The notes: generated from the sequence alone by a model not told the origin. DNA of 64,000 bases from Salinibacterium sp. NK8237 (GCF_015864955.1 NZ_JADYWE010000001.1:248001-312000); one strand, 5' to 3'; shown: positions 16,060 to 25,651, counted from the stretch's first letter. Numbers and translations are program-made.

Positions 16060-16892
16060 ATCGGTGGCGCTTCGCGTTCTCTCGTCGATGGTTTGGGTAT
16101 TTGGCTCTTGTCATCGCATTCGCTATTGGCTGCGTTTTTCTCTCACATTGGCAGTTTGACCGACGTGAGGAGGCGGCTGCCGAAGTCGCACGCGTCAGTG
16201 ATAACTGGGATGCAGCGCCTCAAACACTCTCTAGCGTGATGCCCGAGCTCGACGAGTTCGATGTCGACAACAAGTGGATGTCTGTGGCCGTTACCGGGGA
16301 GTACCTGACTGCTGAGCAACTCCTTGTGCGCGGGCGGCCGTACGGGGGCCAGCCAGGCTTCGAAGTGCTTGTACCTTTCAAGCTCGACAGCGGCGAAATT
16401 ATTGCTGTTGACCGTGGATGGGTTCCCTCGGGAAACAGCCAAGACGAACCCGATTTTGTGCCTGCTGCTCCCACGGGGCAGGTTGAGCTTGTTCTACGGC
16501 TCAAGCCGAGTGAACCAACGGTCTACAACCGCTCAGCGCCCGAGGGACAAATCGCAACCATTCACTTGCCGACCGTTGCGGAACTTGTGGGCGAACCAAC
16601 CTATGTTGGCGCGTATGGCCTGTTGGCGTCTGAGTCCCCCGCGGTCGCTGATATGCCCCTGGCTTACCCGAAACCGCTACTCGATGAAGGGGCCCATCTC
16701 TCCTACGCCTTCCAGTGGGTCGCTTTTGGCGTGCTTGCTTTCATCGGGCTCGCCTGGGCCGTGCGTCAGGAGTATCGTCTCGTCAACGAAGAGGATCCAG
16801 CTGAACGGGAGCGCGCTAAGAAGCGTCGCGACAAGGCAGTGAAACGCGGTCCTACTGATGCGGAAATCGAAGACGCTCTACTCGACTCCTAA
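16056..16892 (+). CDS. SURF1 family protein (cytochrome oxidase assembly)
   Basis: SURF1 proteins help insert heme a into subunit I of cytochrome c oxidase. The 278-residue sequence has the expected topology: one membrane helix at about 13-31, a large outer domain with GEYLTAEQLLVRGRPYGGQPGFEVLVPF and VDRGWVP, and a second helix at 219-237 (FQWVAFGVLAFIGLAWAV). A charged tail of about 40 residues rich in Lys and Asp/Glu follows and is cytoplasmic. It starts at GTG overlapping the upstream stop. The heme A synthesis genes ctaA and ctaB are about 7 kb away in the same window. Confidence 0.92.
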   Translation: MNRWRFAFSRRWFGYLALVIAFAIGCVFLSHWQFDRREEAAAEVARVSDNWDAAPQTLSSVMPELDEFDVDNKWMSVAVTGEYLTAEQLLVRGRPYGGQPGFEVLVPFKLDSGEIIAVDRGWVPSGNSQDEPDFVPAAPTGQVELVLRLKPSEPTVYNRSAPEGQIATIHLPTVAELVGEPTYVGAYGLLASESPAVADMPLAYPKPLLDEGAHLSYAFQWVAFGVLAFIGLAWAVRQEYRLVNEEDPAERERAKKRRDKAVKRGPTDAEIEDALLDS

Positions 16893-16990
16893 GTCACGTT
16901 CAACGATTCGTCCGAGATAGACGCGTCAGCCCAAGAAGGGCACCGGAATCTAAGTTGGATCCGGATCACGTGGGTACCGATTAGCGCTGG

Positions 16991-18589
16991 TTAAGCCAGA
17001 CTGATGAGGTCGGCGTAGTCCTTGTTCCAGTGGTCCTCGATGCCGTCAGGAAGGATCAGAACGCGTTCAGGGTTCAAGGCTTCGACAGCGCCCTCATCGT
17101 GGCTCACAAGCACAACAGCGCCCGTGTAGCTCGCAAGAGCACCGAGAATTTCTTCACGACTAGCCGGGTCAAGGTTGTTAGTGGGCTCGTCCAAGAGGAG
17201 CACGTTCGCACCACTCACGACGATCATCGCGAGAGCAAGACGTGTCTTTTCTCCACCCGACAGCACGCCAGCTTGCTTCGTAGCGTCATCACCGCTGAAT
17301 AGGAAGGAGCCGAGAACTCGACGTGCTTCCATCTCGGTGATGTTGGGTGACGACGACACCATGTTCTCAAGTACAGAGCGCTTGACGTCGATGGTTTCGT
17401 GCTCTTGAGCGTAGTAACCGATGCGCAAGCCGTGACCAGCTTCGACTTCACCGGTGTCTGGCTCATCGACGCCAGCGAGCATCCGGAGCAGGGTTGTCTT
17501 TCCCGCACCGTTGAAGCCGAGGATGACTACCTTCGAACCGCGGTCGATCGCGAGATCGACGGATGCAAAGATTTCGAGCGAGCCGTAGCTCTTGCTGAGG
17601 TTGTGGCCCATCAGCGGGGTACGACCACAGGGAGCAGGATCGGGGAAGCGCAGGGCGGCAACACGATCAGCGGCCCGAACGTCGTCGAGACCGGCAAGCA
17701 GTTTCTCGGCTCGAGCAACCATCTGGTGGGCAGACGCCGCCTTGGATGCCTTGGCACCGAAGCGAGCAGCTTGAGCCTGAAGGGTCGATGCCTTCTTCTC
17801 GGCGTTGGCACGTTCCTTCTTGCGGCGTTCCTCATCCGATTGGCGCTGGCGCAGGTAGTGCTTCCAGCCCATGTTGTACTGATCGATGAGCTGGCGGTTC
17901 GCGTCAAGGTAGAACACCTTGTTCACTGTGTCTTCGACTAGGTCAACATCGTGGCTAATCACGATCAGACCGCCGGCGAAGTTCTTGAGAAACTCGCGCA
18001 GCCAGACAACAGAGTCGGCGTCGAGGTGGTTAGTGGGCTCATCGAGGAGCATGGTGTCGGCCCCCGAGAACAAGATGCGGGCAAGTTCGATGCGGCGGCG
18101 TTGACCACCAGAGAGCGTCGAGAGCTGCTGATCGAGGATGCGATCGGGAAGACTCAGATTGCTGGCGATCGAGGCGGCTTCGGCTTCTGCCGCGTACCCA
18201 CCCAGTGCCATGAACTGATCATCGAGCTTGCCATAGCGATCCATCGCAGCGGTGCTCACAGCGGCATCGCTGCTGCCCATTTCATCCTGAGCCTGGCGCA
18301 TCTTCAATACGATGCTGCCAAGACCGCGAGCATCAAGGATGCGGGTCCTGGCGAGGTCTTCCGGATTGCCGGAGCGCGGATCTTGCGGGAGATATCCGAT
18401 CTCGCCGGTGCGTTCGATCTTGCCACCTGTAGATTCGAGCTCCCCCGCTAGGGTCTTCGTCAGGGTGGTCTTGCCTGCGCCGTTCCGGCCAACAAGCCCT
18501 ATTTTGTCTCCGCGATCGACACGGAAGTTGACGCCTTGCATCAGCATGCGTGCGCCAACGCGCAACTCGAGATCATGCACAGCAAGCAC
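16991..18589 (-). CDS. ABC-F family ATP-binding protein
   Basis: ABC-F proteins carry two ABC domains and no membrane part and act on the ribosome. This 532-residue copy has Walker A GRNGAGKT at 34-41 with LSGGQRRRIELAR and LLDEPTNHLD in the first domain, and GFNGAGKT near 353 with LSGGEKTRLALA and LLDEPTNNLD in the second. A Lys/Arg-rich linker (residues about 245-290) joins them. The linker is not expanded as in antibiotic-resistance types, and no drug pathway is nearby, so a translation housekeeping role is more likely. The GTG start has no obvious ribosome site; bioY is divergent. Confidence 0.9.
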   Translation of the reverse strand: MLAVHDLELRVGARMLMQGVNFRVDRGDKIGLVGRNGAGKTTLTKTLAGELESTGGKIERTGEIGYLPQDPRSGNPEDLARTRILDARGLGSIVLKMRQAQDEMGSSDAAVSTAAMDRYGKLDDQFMALGGYAAEAEAASIASNLSLPDRILDQQLSTLSGGQRRRIELARILFSGADTMLLDEPTNHLDADSVVWLREFLKNFAGGLIVISHDVDLVEDTVNKVFYLDANRQLIDQYNMGWKHYLRQRQSDEERRKKERANAEKKASTLQAQAARFGAKASKAASAHQMVARAEKLLAGLDDVRAADRVAALRFPDPAPCGRTPLMGHNLSKSYGSLEIFASVDLAIDRGSKVVILGFNGAGKTTLLRMLAGVDEPDTGEVEAGHGLRIGYYAQEHETIDVKRSVLENMVSSSPNITEMEARRVLGSFLFSGDDATKQAGVLSGGEKTRLALAMIVVSGANVLLLDEPTNNLDPASREEILGALASYTGAVVLVSHDEGAVEALNPERVLILPDGIEDHWNKDYADLISLA

Positions 18590-18711
18590 GGCAAAACATC
18601 CAAATCTTGGGGGTTGGGGTTAGTGGGCGACAGCACCAACCAACTAGTCTACTTCCTACCGTCGACTGCGCAGTGCAGTTTAGCGATTGAGACAAGCGGG
18701 AGGCCGCCATT

Positions 18712-19359
18712 GTGAACATATCCAGTCGATTGTTCAAGCCAACCATTGTTGATCTCATCTTCGGGCCCAGTTGGGCTGCAAGCACGATGTTTATTGCAGC
18801 CGGAGCTGGATTCACTGCACTCGCGGCTCAATTCGTAGTCCCGTTGAATCCGGTGCCGATCACCGCACAAACGCTCGCGGTAATGATCGTTGGGCTCTCC
18901 CTCGGAGCGACTCGCGGAGCGCTCGCCATCGCGCTGTATGCGTTACTCGGGGCGGTGGGACTTCCCGTGTTCAGTGCGTCAGCTGGAGGAATCGACGTAC
19001 TCACCGGAACCAGCGGAGGCTATATTTTCGGCTACATCCTCGCCGCATGGATCATGGGAAAATTGGCCGAACGGCAGTGGGACCGCACCTTCTGGAAGGC
19101 CGCAGCCGCCGGCGCAATTGGCACCGTTGCCATTTACGCCGCAGGCATCCTGGGATTAATACTGGCGCTGCCCGCAATGGGCCTCGATTACTCCCCTTTA
19201 TATCTCCTTGAGATCGGCGTTGCCCCATTTTTGATCGGAGCAGCTATCAAGGTGTGCTTCGCCGCGGCGCTGCTTTCCTCAAGCTGGAAGAAAGCGCTCC
19301 GGTACGCCCCGCAGGCAACCACATTGCACCACGCAGGAGCGACCGAGCCGCACAAATAG
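18712..19359 (+). CDS. bioY: Biotin transporter BioY (ECF S component)
   Basis: BioY is the membrane substrate-binding unit for biotin uptake, working alone or with the ECF module. The 215 residues are mostly hydrophobic with about six helices. PLNPVPITAQTLAVMIVGLSLG, and LTGTSGGYIFGYILAAWIMG further on, are the family signatures. It starts at GTG with GGGAGG 9 nt upstream. No bioMN (ECF ATPase and T unit) or biotin synthesis genes are adjacent, so the energising module, if used, is elsewhere. I see no BirA-type palindrome in the 122-bp upstream gap. Confidence 0.92.
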   Translation: MNISSRLFKPTIVDLIFGPSWAASTMFIAAGAGFTALAAQFVVPLNPVPITAQTLAVMIVGLSLGATRGALAIALYALLGAVGLPVFSASAGGIDVLTGTSGGYIFGYILAAWIMGKLAERQWDRTFWKAAAAGAIGTVAIYAAGILGLILALPAMGLDYSPLYLLEIGVAPFLIGAAIKVCFAAALLSSSWKKALRYAPQATTLHHAGATEPHK

Positions 19360-19367
19360 GACTATTG

Positions 19368-19697
19368 CTAGATCGAGAAGCCGAGAGCCCGCATCATGTC
19401 GCGACCGTCGTCAGTAATCTTCTCAGGACCCCACGGCGGCATCCACACCCAGTTAATGCGGAACGCTTCTACGACATTGTCGAGAGACTGTGCAATCTGC
19501 TCCTCGATAACGTCGGTCAACGGGCAACCAGCTGAGGTCAGCGTCATGCTGATAATCAGAGCGTTGTTCTCGGGATCCCAGCTGAGGTCGTAGATGAGTC
19601 CGAGGTCAACAATGTTGACCCCGAGCTCAGGGTCTACAACATCTTTGAGAGCCTCTTCGACCTCGTCGAAAAGGGCGGGCGCCAAAACAGTAGACAT
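19368..19697 (-). CDS. DUF59 iron-sulfur assembly factor (SufT-like)
   Basis: A 109-residue MIP18/DUF59 protein with VVDPELGVNIVDLGLIYDLS, TSAGCPLTDVIEEQI (conserved Cys) and WVWMPPWGPEKIT. These small proteins help mature Fe-S enzymes, and in actinobacteria one closes the suf operon. Its ATG is 4 bp after the sufC stop and it is the last gene of the run, so it belongs to the same transcript. The call as SufT is by family and position. Confidence 0.92.
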   Translation of the reverse strand: MSTVLAPALFDEVEEALKDVVDPELGVNIVDLGLIYDLSWDPENNALIISMTLTSAGCPLTDVIEEQIAQSLDNVVEAFRINWVWMPPWGPEKITDDGRDMMRALGFSI

Positions 19698-19701
19698 ACG
19701 C

Positions 19702-20466
19702 CTACGCTACGCTCGTGTCGGTCAAAAATCGATCGTAACCTTCGTTTTCAAGGCGATCTGCAAGCTCGGGGCCGCCCTCTTCTGCAACGCGGCCGTCAAC
19801 GAAGACGTGGACGAAGTCCGGCGTGATGTAGCGAAGAATGCGCGTGTAGTGGGTGATCAACAACAGACCAAGGCCGGTCGATTCCTGTGCGCGGTTGACA
19901 CCCTCTGACACGATCTTGAGCGCATCGACGTCGAGGCCGGAGTCGGTCTCGTCAAGAATCGCGAAGCGAGGCTTGAGGAGTTCCAGCTGAAGGATCTCGT
20001 TGCGCTTCTTCTCTCCGCCGGAGAAACCTTCGTTGACATTGCGGTCGGAGAAAGTTTTGTCCATACGAAGAGCCTTCATCGCACCGTTGACTTCTTTGAT
20101 CCAGGGACGAAGCGCGGGGGCCTCTCCAGCCAGAGCGGTCTTCGCGGTGCGCAAGAAGTCAGCAACCTTAACGCCGGGAATCTCAACCGGGTACTGCATG
20201 GCAAGGAAGAGACCTGCGCGAGCGCGCTCGTCGATGCTCATATCGAGCACTTCCGCGCCATCAAGCGTGATCGAACCGCTTTCGACATGGTACTTGGGGT
20301 GACCCGCGATTGTGTAGGCAAGGGTCGACTTGCCCGACCCATTGGGGCCCATAATGGCGTGGGTTTCGCCCTGCTTGATCTCAAGGTCCACTCCCTTGAG
20401 GATCTGCTTCGTACCCTGCTCGGTTTCGACGCTGACGTGCAGGTCTTTGACTGACAGTACTGACAT
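19702..20466 (-). CDS. sufC: Fe-S cluster assembly ATPase SufC
   Basis: SufC is the ABC-type ATPase of the SufBCD scaffold. The 254 residues hold Walker A GPNGSGKS at 40-47, the SufC-specific signature FSGGEKKRNEILQ, Walker B ILDETDSGLD and the switch His in THYTRIL. LFLAMQYPVEIPGV is the Q-loop region that contacts SufB and SufD. It is preceded by the Rieske gene (35 bp gap) and followed 4 bp later by the DUF59 gene. Confidence 0.97.
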   Translation of the reverse strand: MSVLSVKDLHVSVETEQGTKQILKGVDLEIKQGETHAIMGPNGSGKSTLAYTIAGHPKYHVESGSITLDGAEVLDMSIDERARAGLFLAMQYPVEIPGVKVADFLRTAKTALAGEAPALRPWIKEVNGAMKALRMDKTFSDRNVNEGFSGGEKKRNEILQLELLKPRFAILDETDSGLDVDALKIVSEGVNRAQESTGLGLLLITHYTRILRYITPDFVHVFVDGRVAEEGGPELADRLENEGYDRFLTDTSVA

Positions 20467-20501
20467 TATTTCTTTCCTTAATGGTCTCGTATGGAGAGCG
20501 A

Positions 20502-20837
20502 TTAGCTCTCGATGGCGACGGTGTCCTCGGGGTCGATGTGTACCCCTCCGTCGTCGTCGATCTTCACTACAAAGACCGGTACAGGTTCATAGGCGGGCAA
20601 GCTCAGGGGCTTACCGGTGTCAAGCGAGAAGAGCGAGCCGTGAGCCCAGCACTCAATAGCGCCGTCTTCGACAAAACCCTCCGCAAGCGAAATGTCGCCG
20701 TGCGTGCACGTGTCGCCAATCGCGTGGACATCGCCAGCAGAATCTTTGACGACACAGATTGCGGTGCCGTCTAGTTCCACGCGGTAGGCCTTGTTGGTTT
20801 CGAGTTCATCGATACCGCAGACGCGCTGAGCGGTCAC
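20502..20837 (-). CDS. Rieske [2Fe-2S] ferredoxin-like protein of the suf operon
   Basis: A 111-residue Rieske domain with C44/H46 (CTHG) and C63/H66 (CWAHG) as ligands of a [2Fe-2S] cluster. The family is the NirD or dioxygenase-ferredoxin type. Its ATG overlaps the sufD stop codon by 4 bp, so it is coupled to sufD. A Rieske gene in this place is a known actinobacterial suf feature; it could supply electrons for cluster building or repair. That function has not, to my knowledge, been proven. Confidence 0.93.
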   Translation of the reverse strand: MTAQRVCGIDELETNKAYRVELDGTAICVVKDSAGDVHAIGDTCTHGDISLAEGFVEDGAIECWAHGSLFSLDTGKPLSLPAYEPVPVFVVKIDDDGGVHIDPEDTVAIES

Positions 20838-22021
20838 GAGATGGTTCCTTCCAGCTCCGCTTCGATAGCGATGTGTAGTCGAGCTTCGAGCTGCTCATCG
20901 CCGACCTTCTGCACGATCTCAGAGAGGAAGCCGATGACGACGAGACGTCGAGCTTCTGCTTCGGAAATACCGCGAGCCTGCAGATAGAACAGCTGCTCGT
21001 CGTCGAAGCGACCAGTAGCGCTAGCGTGGCCAGCACCCTGGATGTCGCCAGTCTCAATCTCAAGGTTCGGGATCGAGTCTGCGCGAGTTCCTTCGGTCAA
21101 GACGAGGTTGCGGTTCTGTTCGTAGCTATCCGTTCCGGCCGCGTGAGGGCCGATCAGGACATCTCCGACCCAAACCGTGCGCGCTCCGGCACCCTGAAGG
21201 GCACCCTTGTAGTTCACGCGGCCGCGAGTCTGCGCTGCTTCGTGGTGAAGGTACACACGCTGCTCGAGGTGTTGTCCTGCATCCGCAAAATAGAGACCGT
21301 AGAGCTCGCCGTCGGCGCCTTCGCCTGACAAGTGCACTGACGGGTTGACGCGAACAACCTTGCCGCCAAGCGACACAATCGTGTGCTTGAGGGTGGCTGA
21401 GCGGCCGACCTGTACGAAATGACTCGCGAGGTGGATGGCGTCGTCTGCCCAGTCCTGAACGCTCACAAAGTTCAGCGTCGCGCCTTCTTCAACAACGACC
21501 TCAACGTTCTCGCTGAGAAGTGCGGAGCCAGTCGACTCCACAATGACTGTGCCGTTGCTGTGTGGGCGCGCGGTAATCACGATGTGGCCGGCGCGTGCTG
21601 TGCTGCCCAACTCTGAGCGAGAGATTCGCACGGTTGAGTGCTCTTCGCCCGTAATGGTGATGGCGAGGGCCTGCTCAAAGTTGGTCCAGGCATTGGCCGA
21701 GGCACGCTCTTCTGGGGCGCCTGCCGAAGCAATGCGCGCGTCGTCACGCGCTACCCACTCGACACTGATGCCCTCAGGGGCATCAGTGTCGATCGCGTAG
21801 GGAGCGCCGTCAAGGGCGTCGTTGAGGAGCGGTTTGATCAGCTTCACTGGCGTGAGCTTCCACTCCGCTTCTAGCCCATTGACGAGAGCGAAATCGGTGT
21901 GTTCGAAAGACTGAGGGCGTGCTGAGCGAGTCTGAACGGGAACGAAGCCTTTTTCGCTTGCGTCCCATCCGCCGTCGCTGTGAGCCGTGAGTCCGTGCTG
22001 TTCTGGTGTAACGACGGTCAT
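20834..22021 (-). CDS. sufD: Fe-S cluster assembly protein SufD
   Basis: SufD pairs with SufB to form the beta-helix scaffold for cluster assembly. The 395-residue protein has the SufBD core (DDAIHLASHFVQVGRSATLKH, then GELYGLYFADAGQHLEQR) and the C-terminal ATGRFDDEQLFYLQARGISEAEARRLV. It is shorter and less conserved than SufB, as is normal for SufD. It starts right at the sufB stop (no gap) and overlaps the Rieske gene, so the operon is tightly packed. Confidence 0.95.
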   Translation of the reverse strand: MTVVTPEQHGLTAHSDGGWDASEKGFVPVQTRSARPQSFEHTDFALVNGLEAEWKLTPVKLIKPLLNDALDGAPYAIDTDAPEGISVEWVARDDARIASAGAPEERASANAWTNFEQALAITITGEEHSTVRISRSELGSTARAGHIVITARPHSNGTVIVESTGSALLSENVEVVVEEGATLNFVSVQDWADDAIHLASHFVQVGRSATLKHTIVSLGGKVVRVNPSVHLSGEGADGELYGLYFADAGQHLEQRVYLHHEAAQTRGRVNYKGALQGAGARTVWVGDVLIGPHAAGTDSYEQNRNLVLTEGTRADSIPNLEIETGDIQGAGHASATGRFDDEQLFYLQARGISEAEARRLVVIGFLSEIVQKVGDEQLEARLHIAIEAELEGTIS

Positions 22022-23440
22022 TTAGCCGACGGATCCTTCCATGCTCAGTTCAATGAGCTTATTGAGTTCGAAGGCGTACTCCATGGGCAGTTCGCGCGCG
22101 ATGGGTTCGATGAAGCCTCGTACGATCATCGCCATCGCCTCATCCTCTTCCATGCCGCGCGACTGAAGGTAGAAGAGCTGCTCAGCGCTGACCTTAGAAA
22201 CCGTTGCTTCGTGGCCGAGCTGAACGTCATCCACTCGGATGTCAATCGACGGATACGTATCAGAGCGCGAAATGGTGTCGACCAACAGCGCATCACAACG
22301 AACAGTGTTTGCTGAGTGATGGGCCTTCTCGTCAACGCGGACTTCTCCACGGTAACCAGCGCGACCGCCACCACGGGCGACAGACTTCGAGACGATCGAT
22401 GAGGTCGTGTACGGCGCCATGTGGATCATCTTGGCTCCGGCGTCTTGGTGCTGACCGGGGCCCGCGAAGGCAACCGAAAGGGTTTCGCCCTTGGCGTGCT
22501 CCCCCACCAGGTAGATCGACGGGTACTTCATCGTGACCTTGGAGCCGATGTTTCCGTCGATCCACTCCATGGTTGCGCCCTCGTGAGCGATCGCACGCTT
22601 GGTGACGAGGTTGTATACGTTGTTCGACCAGTTTTGAATCGTCGTGTAGCGAACGCGAGCGTCCTTCTTCACGATAATTTCGACAACCGCAGAGTGCAGG
22701 GAGTCCGACTTGTAGATCGGAGCGGTGCAACCCTCGATGTAGTGAACGTACGAACCTTCATCAGCGATGATCAGAGTGCGTTCGAACTGGCCCATGTTCT
22801 CCGTGTTGATGCGGAAGTAGGCCTGAAGCGGGATCTCAACGTGGACGCCCTTGGGCACGTAAACAAAGGAACCACCCGACCACACCGCGGTGTTCAGCGC
22901 AGCGAACTTGTTGTCGCCGGCGGGAATCACAGTGCCGAAGTACTCCTCAAAGAACTCGGGGTGCTCGCGCAGTGCCGTGTCGGTGTCCATGAAAATGACG
23001 CCCTTGGCTTCAAGCTCGGCGTTGATCGAGTGGAAGACAACCTCCGACTCATACTGTGCAGCAACGCCGGAAACCAGACGGTTGCGCTCAGCCTCCGGAA
23101 TACCCAGCTTCTCGTAAGTATCGCGAATATCGGCGGGAAGGTCTTCCCACGTCTGCGCCTGCTTTTCAGTGGAGCGCACAAAGTATTTGATGTTGTCGAA
23201 GTCGATGCCCGACAAGTCGGCGCCCCACTTCGGCATCGGTTTGCGACCGAACAGCTCAAGGCCCTTGAGACGCAATTTGAGCATAGATTCGGGCTCATTC
23301 TTAAGCGTAGAGATGTCGCGAACGACCTCTTCGTTGATGCCCCGTCGCGCAGAGGCTCCCGCAACGTCGGAGTCAGCCCAGCCAAACTCATACTGGCCCA
23401 TGCCATTGAGTTCCGGACGATCGATCAGCACGTCGGACAT
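22022..23440 (-). CDS. sufB: Fe-S cluster assembly protein SufB
   Basis: SufB is the scaffold subunit on which the nascent cluster forms. The 472-residue protein shows VVWSGGSF-like [42 protein letters not shown] (with the conserved Cys) and the C-terminal [21 protein letters not shown] start at ATG 23440 ([10 protein letters not shown]), which has AGAGGT 6 nt upstream; the frame stays open to 23647 but that part has no similarity. It is the first gene of sufB-sufD-Rieske-sufC-DUF59. Neither sufR upstream nor sufS/sufU downstream is present here. Confidence 0.96.
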   Translation of the reverse strand: MSDVLIDRPELNGMGQYEFGWADSDVAGASARRGINEEVVRDISTLKNEPESMLKLRLKGLELFGRKPMPKWGADLSGIDFDNIKYFVRSTEKQAQTWEDLPADIRDTYEKLGIPEAERNRLVSGVAAQYESEVVFHSINAELEAKGVIFMDTDTALREHPEFFEEYFGTVIPAGDNKFAALNTAVWSGGSFVYVPKGVHVEIPLQAYFRINTENMGQFERTLIIADEGSYVHYIEGCTAPIYKSDSLHSAVVEIIVKKDARVRYTTIQNWSNNVYNLVTKRAIAHEGATMEWIDGNIGSKVTMKYPSIYLVGEHAKGETLSVAFAGPGQHQDAGAKMIHMAPYTTSSIVSKSVARGGGRAGYRGEVRVDEKAHHSANTVRCDALLVDTISRSDTYPSIDIRVDDVQLGHEATVSKVSAEQLFYLQSRGMEEDEAMAMIVRGFIEPIARELPMEYAFELNKLIELSMEGSVG

Positions 23441-23532
23441 TGGTACCTCTTTTCCTGCCCCTATCAACCAAGGTGGCTGCGTTGGCATTCCTTCGCACAG
23501 CACTTTGCCGGGAATATTTAGCGGGGCCGCGT

Positions 23533-23554
23533 GCGCTGTGTCACGACACTGCGC
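23533..23554. promoter_or_regulatory. 22-bp inverted repeat in the suf/ctaA divergent gap
   Basis: Arms GCGC-T-GTGTC and GACAC-T-GCGC face each other around AC, with one T-T mismatch per turn. The site lies 93 bp before sufB and 131 bp before ctaA and looks like an operator for a dimeric regulator. Which regulator binds is unknown. Confidence 0.4.
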
Positions 23555-23685
23555 GGGCGAACTTAGACTGAAACAGGACAAGCGAGGGATTACCCCGCTG
23601 TCAACATTGACTTCCCGGCGTGGGCTGTGTTCCTGAACGCAATCCATTCTACAGGCAGAAGCCCGAAATAACAGGAGGTACGGCC

Positions 23686-24621
23686 GTGAACGCCGTCATC
23701 GCACGATTACCCCAATCTGTAGACGCTCGCGTGAGATTTTTTGCGGTGACGTCGCTTGTCATCCAGATACTGATTGTCGCGACAGGCGGGGCCGTTCGAT
23801 TGACCGGTTCAGGGCTCGGATGCCCCACTTGGCCGCTGTGCACTGATGCATCGCTCATCGCGACTCCCGAAATGGGCGTTCACGGTGCTATCGAGTTCGG
23901 CAATCGACTGCTGTCGATCATCGTCGGGTTCGTTGCCATTCTGATGGTGCTTATGGTCCTGCGAATCCGCCGTGAACGTCGCGATCTGATGTCGCTCGCT
24001 CTTCTGATCCTGGGAGGTACCGTTCTCCAGGGACTCATCGGTGGGCTTTCCGTACGCGTTCAGCTCGACCCCAGCATCGTGGGTGTCCACTACGCGATCT
24101 CGGCGATCCTTGTCGCGGTGAGCGCGGCCCTCGTCTACCGAGTCTGGACCGGATTGCGCGGGAGCCAACTCGAGGTGTCTCGACCCATCGTGATCCTGAC
24201 CCACGTGACTAGTCTGCTTGTTGCGCTCACGATCGCCGCAGGCATTCTCACGACAGGAGCTGGACCGCACGCGGGTGACGACGGCACAGCGCGCAATGGT
24301 TTGGATGCGGGCATCCTGCAGCACGTACATAGCTGGCCTGGCTACGCGCTACTCGCTGCGACCCTCGCGCTGGTTATTGTGCTTGCCAAAGGCGGCCACC
24401 GTCGGATCATGGACTTCGCAATCATTTTGCTTGTGCTCGAAGCTGTTCAGGCAACGGTTGGGATTATCCAATCGCGCAGCGGCCTACCAATCCTGTTGGT
24501 CGGCAGCCATATGGTTATCGCCTGCACTATTGCTGCGGCAATGACGGCGGTCGTGCTGTCACTTCGTCCGAGCGCCGATCAGCGTGCAGCGAAAACGGAC
24601 AAAGCACTCGCTGGAGAGTAG
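23686..24621 (+). CDS. ctaA: Heme A synthase (CtaA/COX15)
   Basis: CtaA oxidises the methyl group of heme O to give heme A for cytochrome c oxidase. The 311-residue protein has about eight membrane helices and the family's [19 protein letters not shown] near the N terminus, with conserved His in [22 protein letters not shown] and LQHVHSWPG. The first loop has two Cys (GCPTWPLC), as in the Cys-pair type. GTG 23686 has a perfect AGGAGG 7 nt upstream and decides the start. It is divergent from sufB and convergent with ctaB. Confidence 0.95.
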   Translation: MNAVIARLPQSVDARVRFFAVTSLVIQILIVATGGAVRLTGSGLGCPTWPLCTDASLIATPEMGVHGAIEFGNRLLSIIVGFVAILMVLMVLRIRRERRDLMSLALLILGGTVLQGLIGGLSVRVQLDPSIVGVHYAISAILVAVSAALVYRVWTGLRGSQLEVSRPIVILTHVTSLLVALTIAAGILTTGAGPHAGDDGTARNGLDAGILQHVHSWPGYALLAATLALVIVLAKGGHRRIMDFAIILLVLEAVQATVGIIQSRSGLPILLVGSHMVIACTIAAAMTAVVLSLRPSADQRAAKTDKALAGE

Positions 24622-24654
24622 TTTGCGGTGCCTCGACCCGGTGCTTCGTGTTAG

Positions 24655-25575
24655 CTAGAACGGCAGCAGCGGGTCGATCCCCACGGCGAGGAATACGAGC
24701 GTCAAATAGCTGATCGAGCTGTGGAACACGCGCATGGCCTTGACATCGCCATGGCGGATCGCTGTGGAATACAAGCGGTGGGACTCAATGATGAACCACG
24801 CGCCGCTGAGGCTCGCGACAAGCGTGTAGACGATTCCCATATCTGCGACGGGCACGAGAAGCAGCGAACAGGCTACGGTCGCCCACGCATACAGGATGAC
24901 CTGGAGACCCACTGCGGCGCGGCCTCGAACGACAGCAAGCATGGGAACGCCAACCGATTGGTACTCAGCGCGGTACTTCATAGACAGCGGCCAGTAGTGC
25001 GGCGGCGTCCACAAGAAGACCACAGCGAACAAGATCCAGGCTGCCCAAGAAAGATCGTTAGTGACGGCTGCCCAGCCGATAAGCACGGGCATGCAGCCAG
25101 CGATGCCACCCCAGATGATGTTCTGAGGGGTGCGACGCTTCAACAGGAGCGTATAAACGAAAACGTAGAAGAGGATCGCGAACAGCGACAGTGCGGCTGC
25201 AAGCCAATTGGTGAGCACGCCTAGCCACACGACCGAGCCAACCCCGCTGATCCATGCAAAGAGAAGTGCTTCGCGATCACTGAGCTCGCCCGTCACAAGG
25301 GGGCGATTCTTAGTGCGGGCCATTACGCGGTCGATGTCGCGGTCGATGTAGCAATTGAAAGCGTTAGCTGAGGATGCGCTGAGTATTCCACCAACCAATG
25401 TGGCCAATACCAACCACAGACTGGGGATGCCGCCAGCGGCGAGAACCATGACCGGCACCGTAGTGACGAGCAATAGTTCGATAACCCGCGGTTTTGTAAG
25501 CGCTACGTAGGCGCGAATCTTGCGAAGGATGCCAATGCGTTCCTGCTGCGTGGGGGCTTCTAAAGTGACATCCAT
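24655..25575 (-). CDS. ctaB: Protoheme IX farnesyltransferase (heme O synthase)
   Basis: CtaB attaches farnesyl diphosphate to heme B, giving heme O. This UbiA-superfamily protein of 306 residues has the Asp-rich motif [22 protein letters not shown] and a second conserved loop in [17 protein letters not shown]. About eight or nine membrane helices are visible. [17 protein letters not shown] marks the start of the enzyme. I prefer ATG 25575, because a TAGAAT -10 box ends 7 nt upstream; ATG 25596 would add seven residues. It faces ctaA, with 33 bp between stops. Confidence 0.95.
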   Translation of the reverse strand: MDVTLEAPTQQERIGILRKIRAYVALTKPRVIELLLVTTVPVMVLAAGGIPSLWLVLATLVGGILSASSANAFNCYIDRDIDRVMARTKNRPLVTGELSDREALLFAWISGVGSVVWLGVLTNWLAAALSLFAILFYVFVYTLLLKRRTPQNIIWGGIAGCMPVLIGWAAVTNDLSWAAWILFAVVFLWTPPHYWPLSMKYRAEYQSVGVPMLAVVRGRAAVGLQVILYAWATVACSLLLVPVADMGIVYTLVASLSGAWFIIESHRLYSTAIRHGDVKAMRVFHSSISYLTLVFLAVGIDPLLPF

Positions 25576-25582
25576 ACCTACG

Positions 25583-25588
25583 ATTCTA
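25583..25588 (-). promoter_or_regulatory. Candidate leaderless -10 box for ctaB
   Basis: Minus-strand TAGAAT ends 7 nt before ATG 25575. The TAGAAT-7-start arrangement is the same as at uvrA. Confidence 0.5.
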
Positions 25589-25651
25589 AACCGCATAACA
25601 AATTGTGCTGACCGCCACCGTAGTAAGGGAGCGATCGTGTACTTGGTTCCC

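Noticed and set aside
18590..18711. A biotin riboswitch or BirA operator before bioY
   Set aside because: No conserved palindrome or riboswitch-like fold was recognisable in this 122-bp gap.
22421..23521. A 366-codon plus-strand frame opposite sufB
   Set aside because: Antisense shadow; sufB has clear family motifs throughout this stretch.
23441..23647. An N-terminal extension of SufB
   Set aside because: It crosses the promoter region and palindrome, and ATG 23440 has a good ribosome binding site.
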